Source: Ruminococcus sp. UBA4240 (GTDB taxonomy: Bacteria; Bacillota; Clostridia; Oscillospirales; Ruminococcaceae). Taken from it: a stretch of 25,841 nt of DNA. The stretch covers positions 1-25,841 of the forward strand of contig DGXE01000048.1 in the NCBI GenBank assembly GCA_002395525.1, read 5' to 3'. The translations under genes were made by a program, and so were the position numbers. Shown here in pieces: positions 22,004 through 25,841 of the stretch. Each line of letters begins with the position of its first letter. The first letter of the stretch is position 1. A model generated the notes under the pieces. That model was given only the letters and a program-made list of their open reading frames with translations, was not told the DNA's origin and made no database searches.

Positions 22004-22360
22004 TTACTTCTTCTTGCCAAGCTCTTCTTCTGCGTCGTGCTGAGTCAGGTTGTCGGAGACTGCCCACAGCTTCACCCTTATCTTGCTGCGGTCGCCGCCG
22101 GTTTCGATGACAACGCACTCGTTCTCATCGTCCTTTCTCAGTACAAAGCCGATGATGCCGCCGATGGTGACTATCTCATCACCCACCTGTATGTTGTCCC
22201 TCATCTGCTTCTGTGCCTTTTCCTTCTTGCGCTGGGGCAGGAACATGATAAGGTACATGGCGATGACCACCACGATCATAAGTACGAAGGAGCCGATGCT
22301 GTAGCCTGTCATTGCAGTGGGGTCCTGTGCATTTGCTGCTGCTGTGAATAATGTTATCAT
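22004..22360 (-). CDS. yajC: Preprotein translocase subunit YajC
   Basis: A single-pass accessory protein of the SecDF-YajC part of the Sec translocase. The 118-residue protein has one membrane helix (about 18-38). The family signature follows it: FLPQRKKEKAQKQM, then NIQVGDEIVTIGGIIGFV, and an acidic/charged tail ending EEELGKKK. ATG 22360 follows AGAGAGGAT; the longer frame to 22456 runs into the upstream gene. secD and secF are not adjacent, which differs from the common arrangement. Confidence 0.93.
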   Translation of the reverse strand: MITLFTAAANAQDPTAMTGYSIGSFVLMIVVVIAMYLIMFLPQRKKEKAQKQMRDNIQVGDEIVTIGGIIGFVLRKDDENECVVIETGGDRSKIRVKLWAVSDNLTQHDAEEELGKKK

Positions 22361-22379
22361 TGGTATCCTCTCTCTTGTG

Positions 22380-23270
22380 TTAGTTTTGGGTCTCTGTTTG
22401 GTTCTCTGTGCGGTGTTCTGCAAGGTATGCACGGAAGAACTCCACCGCATGGTCAAAATTCTCCTGCATTTTCTCTTCGCTCATGCCGAAGGTCTTCTGG
22501 GGCTTTCTGAAGGATATTATGAGATCCTTTGTGTCCATGCCCTCATATCCCATGAGGGCGGCAAGATCCGTTCCTCCGAAGGCATAGCCCAGCTCGGAAG
22601 CGTTCTCATCCCCGGGGAACAGCTCCCTTGCATCCGCAAATACGCCTTCCGTAAGCCCTAATTTCTCATAGATCTCTTTGGTGCCTATGATGATGATGGT
22701 GTTCCCGGACTGGAATTCCCCCAGCAGCTTTGTGGAGTCGCTCTGTGCCAGGTACTGATCCGCCGGGGAATCGCCGTGCTCTGCGGGGACATAGTACAGC
22801 TTTGCGATGTGCTTTCTGTCCTTGTTGTAATCGGGGACATAGGGGCTCCAGCCGTCGGTCAGCTCATTGGCATAGTACATCATCTGATCGTCCTGCGCGA
22901 TGAACAGTGCCGAAACATCGGGGCGCTCGGCTTTCATGTAGTCAGCCGCCAGGAATATAAGGAATGCCGCTGCCACAGCCCCCGCAATAAGGTATGCCTT
23001 GTTGTGGTAGAAGAAGTTCCCCGCCTTTTCCCAAAAGGTGTATTCCTTTGGGGGAGGGGTCTCCTCCTTTGGCAGCTCCTCCTCATCTATGATGCCCTGT
23101 TTGAGCTTCATAAGCTCCAGCCGCTGCTGCCTCAGCTTGTTTTCATAGCTGCGGCGCTTCTCCTCATCGGCTCTTGCCTGTTCAAGGCTTTCAAGGCTCT
23201 CCCTGTGGAGCTCCTCGGAGAGCTGCTCCTTTTTCTCATCGCCAATGCTGTCAAGCAGGCTTTTTTTCAT
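22380..23270 (-). CDS. Single-pass membrane protein of unknown function
   Basis: A 296-residue protein that was not recognised. Residues about 10-58 form a highly charged, probably coiled-coil cytosolic segment (EKKEQLSEELHRESLESLEQ...). It is followed by an acidic proline-rich hinge (EEELPKEETPPPKEY), one membrane helix at about 92-109 (AYLIAGAVAAAFLIFLAA), and an extracytoplasmic domain of about 185 residues. That domain contains ADYMKAERPDVSALFIAQDD and SGNTIIIIGTKEIYEKLGL. Its place between a cyclophilin and yajC suggests a link to protein export or folding (inference). ATG 23270 has GGGAAG upstream, a weak site. It is 16 bases after the cyclophilin stop. Confidence 0.8.
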   Translation of the reverse strand: MKKSLLDSIGDEKKEQLSEELHRESLESLEQARADEEKRRSYENKLRQQRLELMKLKQGIIDEEELPKEETPPPKEYTFWEKAGNFFYHNKAYLIAGAVAAAFLIFLAADYMKAERPDVSALFIAQDDQMMYYANELTDGWSPYVPDYNKDRKHIAKLYYVPAEHGDSPADQYLAQSDSTKLLGEFQSGNTIIIIGTKEIYEKLGLTEGVFADARELFPGDENASELGYAFGGTDLAALMGYEGMDTKDLIISFRKPQKTFGMSEEKMQENFDHAVEFFRAYLAEHRTENQTETQN

Positions 23271-23286
23271 GTGTGAACTTCCCGCC

Positions 23287-23757
23287 TTACTTGATGTAGA
23301 TGCGCTTTATCTTCTGCTCTTCCCTGGGGCGGTCGTTGTAGTCCGTGGGGACTGCGGCTATGCCGTCAACCACATCCATTCCGCTGACTACCTTGCCGAA
23401 GGCGGCATACTTGCCGTCAAGATAGGGGGCATCGGCGTGCATGATGAAGAACTGGGAGCCTGCACTGTCGGGATCCATAGCCCTTGCCATGGAGATAACG
23501 CCCCTTGTGTGCTTTATGGGGTTTGCTACGCCGTTATCCGCAAACTCGCCCTTGATGTGCCAGCCGGGGCCGCCCATGCCTGTGCCGTCGGGGCAGCCCC
23601 CCTGTATCATAAAGCCGCTTATGACACGGTGGAAGATGAGCCCGTCGTAGAAGTGGGCGTTCACCAGCTTTTCAAAGTTCTCCACGGTGATGGGAGCTGC
23701 GGTGCTGTCAAGCTCCAGCTCGATGATACCGCCGTTTTCCATTTCTATTACTACCAT
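23287..23757 (-). CDS. Cyclophilin-type peptidyl-prolyl cis-trans isomerase
   Basis: Catalyses prolyl bond isomerisation; no signal peptide, so cytosolic. The 156-residue protein shows the cyclophilin active-site blocks FHRVISGFMIQGGCPDGTG (from residue 42, with H43 and catalytic R44) and SAGSQFFI (around 99-106), plus LDGKYAAFGKVVSGMDVVD. ATG 23757 follows a near-perfect AGGAGGATATT ribosome site; the longer frame to 23862 overlaps the upstream gene and is rejected. It is 52 bases after the GGDEF gene stop with no terminator between. Confidence 0.95.
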   Translation of the reverse strand: MVVIEMENGGIIELELDSTAAPITVENFEKLVNAHFYDGLIFHRVISGFMIQGGCPDGTGMGGPGWHIKGEFADNGVANPIKHTRGVISMARAMDPDSAGSQFFIMHADAPYLDGKYAAFGKVVSGMDVVDGIAAVPTDYNDRPREEQKIKRIYIK

Positions 23758-23809
23758 AATATCCTCCTGATCGGCAGAAAGCGTGAAGCCCTCTGCTGTA
23801 TTGATTGGC

Positions 23810-25726
23810 TTAAACGAAGTATGATGCATAGCGGCTGTCGGAATGTGTGGATTTCTCCGCATACATCATGTTGTCCGCATTGCGGATAAGGGCATCCATG
23901 TCCGGGGCAGGGGATGCCTTTGCGCAGGAATAGCCCGTGCTTATGCCCACCTTGTAGGGCTTGCCGGAGGTTTCGTTGAATCTGTTTATCTCCGCCTTCA
24001 CACGTTCCGTAAGGGAGAGGGCGTGTACCCCCGGATCCTCGTCGGTGATGCAGGCAACGGTGAATTCATCTCCGCCGAAGCGGGCGCAGATGGTTCTGTC
24101 GTTCTCCAGCGTGCGCAGAGCCGCCACGACCGCATTGATGGCAATATCCCCCTCCGCATGGCCGTAGCTGTCGTTGATGGTCTTCAAGCCGTCCATATCA
24201 ATGGACACAAGGAGCATGAAGTCGTCGGGCTCTGCCTTTTTGCATATCTCCCCCACCAGCTCGTAGAAGCCGTGGCGGTTGAGGAGCCCTGTGTGATCCC
24301 TTATGTAAAGGGATCTCAGCTTGCGTATCACCTTTTTCATTATGGCACGGCTGTTTGCCACATCAAGGGAGTGGTTGAGATTTGTCACATACTTGCCGAA
24401 GTTGCGCAGATCCATGTTCCCGCCGGTGCCGTCAATGCCTGTGGACAGGGCGGACACGCCGTATCCTATGTACCTCTGCTGTATGTTCAGCTCCCAGAAG
24501 ATGAAGGTGCTGTATTCCTCAAGTGCCTTCTCGAAGGAGAAGAGTTTTGCCGCATAGTAGGGGGGAGTGACATTCCCGTCAAGGCTCTCGCTCATTATGA
24601 GCTTCTTTTCCGAGTCAAGGTCGTCGTTTTCAAGGTAAAGGCCGTAGTCGTCGTTTGCCTTCATGTATGTGTTTTCAAGGCACAGGGCATAGTACTTGTA
24701 GCCGAAGTGCATGGCATACTTTATTATGCACCCTGCGGTATCCACAAGGCTGTCGGAGTTGCTCACCCCGTTGTCCATAGTGGCCATAAAGCTGTCAACA
24801 CTCTTGCTGCGGTTCATTATTTCAAAAAGATGTGTCACCTGGTCGGAAAGACCCGAAAAATCTGAGCCCATGCAGCCGCAGGACTGCCCCAGCACCGGCT
24901 TGTGCTCTATAAGCTCCATTTCCTCCGTGGGACGCCCGTGGACGGCATCGTCTATGGTGCGCACACATACAGCCGCCGCTGCCCCCACGTCCTGAATGGC
25001 TGTGGTGAGCCTGGGGGTGTGGAACCTCTCCTCATATATGCCGTCAAAGCCTGTGACGATGACATCATCGGGTACCTTGTACCCGTAGGAGCGCAGCTTG
25101 TCGCACACGGTCATTGCCATGGTGTCGTTGCAGCAGATGAAGGCATCCGGCAGCGGCTTGCCGCTGGTGAGAAACTCATCCATAGCCCGTTCCGTAGGTG
25201 CCACCCAGAAATCTCCGTAGAGTATGCGGTCATCCTCCAGCTCCAGTCCGTGCATCGCCATTACACGGCGGCAGCACTCTATGCGCTCGTCGGAAAACTC
25301 GTTGCCGCGCATACCCGCCACAAGGTTGATGACCTTGCAGCCGTGGACGGTGATGACGTGATCGACAATATGTTCAAATGCGTCCCTGTAGTTGAACACC
25401 ACGTTGAAGCAGTTGTCCTCATACCGGTCAACGCTGACGGCGAATATGTCCCGGCTGTGAGCCTCGTCAATGAGCTTTCTGATAAGCACCTCGTCCTTCA
25501 GGGTCTCGCTCATGATAACAAGCCCTGCAAGGCGGTCGTAGTCTATGGTGTCGAACAGTCTGCACTGGTTAAGGGGGATGTTGTTTTCGTAGTATATGTC
25601 GTCCGAGGCGATGTACACGAAGACCTTGTACCCCAGCTCATATGCCCTGTCGGAGATCTCACGGATAAAGTCCCTTGTAAGCTCCCCGTCTATGTGGGCT
25701 GCACATACACCTATCACATTTTTCAT
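23810..25726 (-). CDS. LacI-type ligand-binding domain fused to GGDEF diguanylate cyclase
   Basis: A 638-residue cytosolic protein. Residues 1-280 are a periplasmic-binding-protein fold of the LacI/GalR sensor type, starting directly at NVIGVCAAHIDG and containing CCNDTMAMTVCDKL and DVIVTGFDGIYEERFHTPRL. The DNA-binding helix-turn-helix usual for LacI is absent. Residues about 290-460 are an uncharacterised middle region. The GGDEF domain (about 465-638) has RDHTGLLNRHGF, DMDGLKTINDSYGHAEGD and an intact RFGGDEF (GGDEF at 551-555), so cyclic-di-GMP synthesis is expected. No RxxD inhibitory site precedes GGDEF (NDRT occupies that place). The sensor probably reads a sugar-like small molecule inside the cell. 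ATG 25726 with GGTGA upstream; GTG 25729 is possible. It has its own promoter. Confidence 0.9.
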   Translation of the reverse strand: MKNVIGVCAAHIDGELTRDFIREISDRAYELGYKVFVYIASDDIYYENNIPLNQCRLFDTIDYDRLAGLVIMSETLKDEVLIRKLIDEAHSRDIFAVSVDRYEDNCFNVVFNYRDAFEHIVDHVITVHGCKVINLVAGMRGNEFSDERIECCRRVMAMHGLELEDDRILYGDFWVAPTERAMDEFLTSGKPLPDAFICCNDTMAMTVCDKLRSYGYKVPDDVIVTGFDGIYEERFHTPRLTTAIQDVGAAAAVCVRTIDDAVHGRPTEEMELIEHKPVLGQSCGCMGSDFSGLSDQVTHLFEIMNRSKSVDSFMATMDNGVSNSDSLVDTAGCIIKYAMHFGYKYYALCLENTYMKANDDYGLYLENDDLDSEKKLIMSESLDGNVTPPYYAAKLFSFEKALEEYSTFIFWELNIQQRYIGYGVSALSTGIDGTGGNMDLRNFGKYVTNLNHSLDVANSRAIMKKVIRKLRSLYIRDHTGLLNRHGFYELVGEICKKAEPDDFMLLVSIDMDGLKTINDSYGHAEGDIAINAVVAALRTLENDRTICARFGGDEFTVACITDEDPGVHALSLTERVKAEINRFNETSGKPYKVGISTGYSCAKASPAPDMDALIRNADNMMYAEKSTHSDSRYASYFV

Positions 25727-25769
25727 CACTTCACCGCCCTTTGTTCAGCTAATGACATTATTCCATTTC

Positions 25770-25798
25770 ATTTTAGCAGATTTTGAGGGGCTTGTCAA
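25770..25798 (-). promoter_or_regulatory. Sigma-A promoter of the GGDEF-cyclophilin-yajC unit
   Basis: On the minus strand, -35 TTGACA (25793-25798) and -10 TAAAAT (25770-25775) have a 17-base spacer. TGACAAGC overlaps the -35 (25790-25797) and recurs 22 bp upstream (25812-25819), so a regulator could bind across the -35. Confidence 0.82.
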
Positions 25799-25841
25799 GT
25801 GTAATTGTTCTGCTTGTCACGGTATTTGAATGAGTAAACAA

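Noticed and set aside
21939..22118. N-terminal extension of the CmpB-like protein
   Set aside because: It overlaps yajC and the hairpin; the ATG at 21938 has a good ribosome site before the first membrane helix.
23758..23862. N-terminal extension of the cyclophilin
   Set aside because: It overlaps the GGDEF gene end; AGGAGGATATT marks ATG 23757.
23843..24865. Plus-strand frame of 340 residues opposite the GGDEF gene
   Set aside because: It is a shadow of GC-rich codons in a clearly functional gene on the other strand.

Overview
The window looks like a chromosomal segment of a Gram-positive, low-to-moderate GC Bacillota, most likely a Ruminococcus-like gut or rumen member of the Oscillospiraceae. 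This is inferred from the gene families, not from a marker gene. Supporting signs are AAAGGAG-type ribosome binding sites, sigma-A promoters with 17-base spacers, a sortase-type pilin, a choline-binding-repeat exoprotein, lipoproteins with Thr/Glu linkers, a DUF4358 lipoprotein and a periplasmic-binding-protein/GGDEF fusion. No tRNA, rRNA, CRISPR array or intact insertion sequence was found.

Layout. Positions 3-635 (+) hold the 3' end of a gene encoding two tandem copies of the domain found at the C-terminus of BlaR1-like proteins. From 9307 down to 781 (-) there is one tightly packed gene train: a sigma-A promoter, nicotinamidase, a choline-binding-repeat exoprotein, a DUF308/HdeD membrane protein (apparent CTG start), pncB, serine acetyltransferase, an Rpn/PD-(D/E)XK nuclease-family gene with 24-bp internal repeats, a truncated duplicate of its 3' end, a CE2-like SGNH esterase, a hypothetical gene broken by a +1 frameshift in a G6 run, queC and a terminator. 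Nicotinamidase plus PncB form the deamidating NAD salvage route (nicotinamide to nicotinate to NaMN).

Positions 9694-11142 (+) encode a PrsA/SurA-like foldase lipoprotein with a long acidic insertion. Its terminator is shared with the convergent pyrH-frr-uppS-cdsA cluster (14202-11202, -), which covers UMP kinase, ribosome recycling, undecaprenyl-PP synthesis and CDP-diacylglycerol synthesis. Next come a two-gene envelope unit (SGNH hydrolase and DUF4358 lipoprotein) and a single FctA/Spy0128-type pilin backbone with an IPTG sorting motif, each with its own promoter and terminator (-).

On the + strand, 17925-21288 carries a consensus promoter followed by tandem operator-like repeats and an ATPase/winged-helix/DUF234 protein with a PD-(D/E)XK motif, then hflX and a small membrane protein. 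The last block (25798-21327, -) is a LacI-type sensor fused to GGDEF, a cyclophilin, a single-TM protein, yajC and a CmpB-like membrane protein.

Most of the window is ordinary core and envelope biology. The points most worth a second look are the double AATCACGATTAGA site at the ATPase start, the frameshifted gene, the tandem Rpn duplication, the CTG-start membrane protein, the parvulin domain split by a linker, and a dispersed intergenic motif next to a uppS start that lacks a Shine-Dalgarno sequence.
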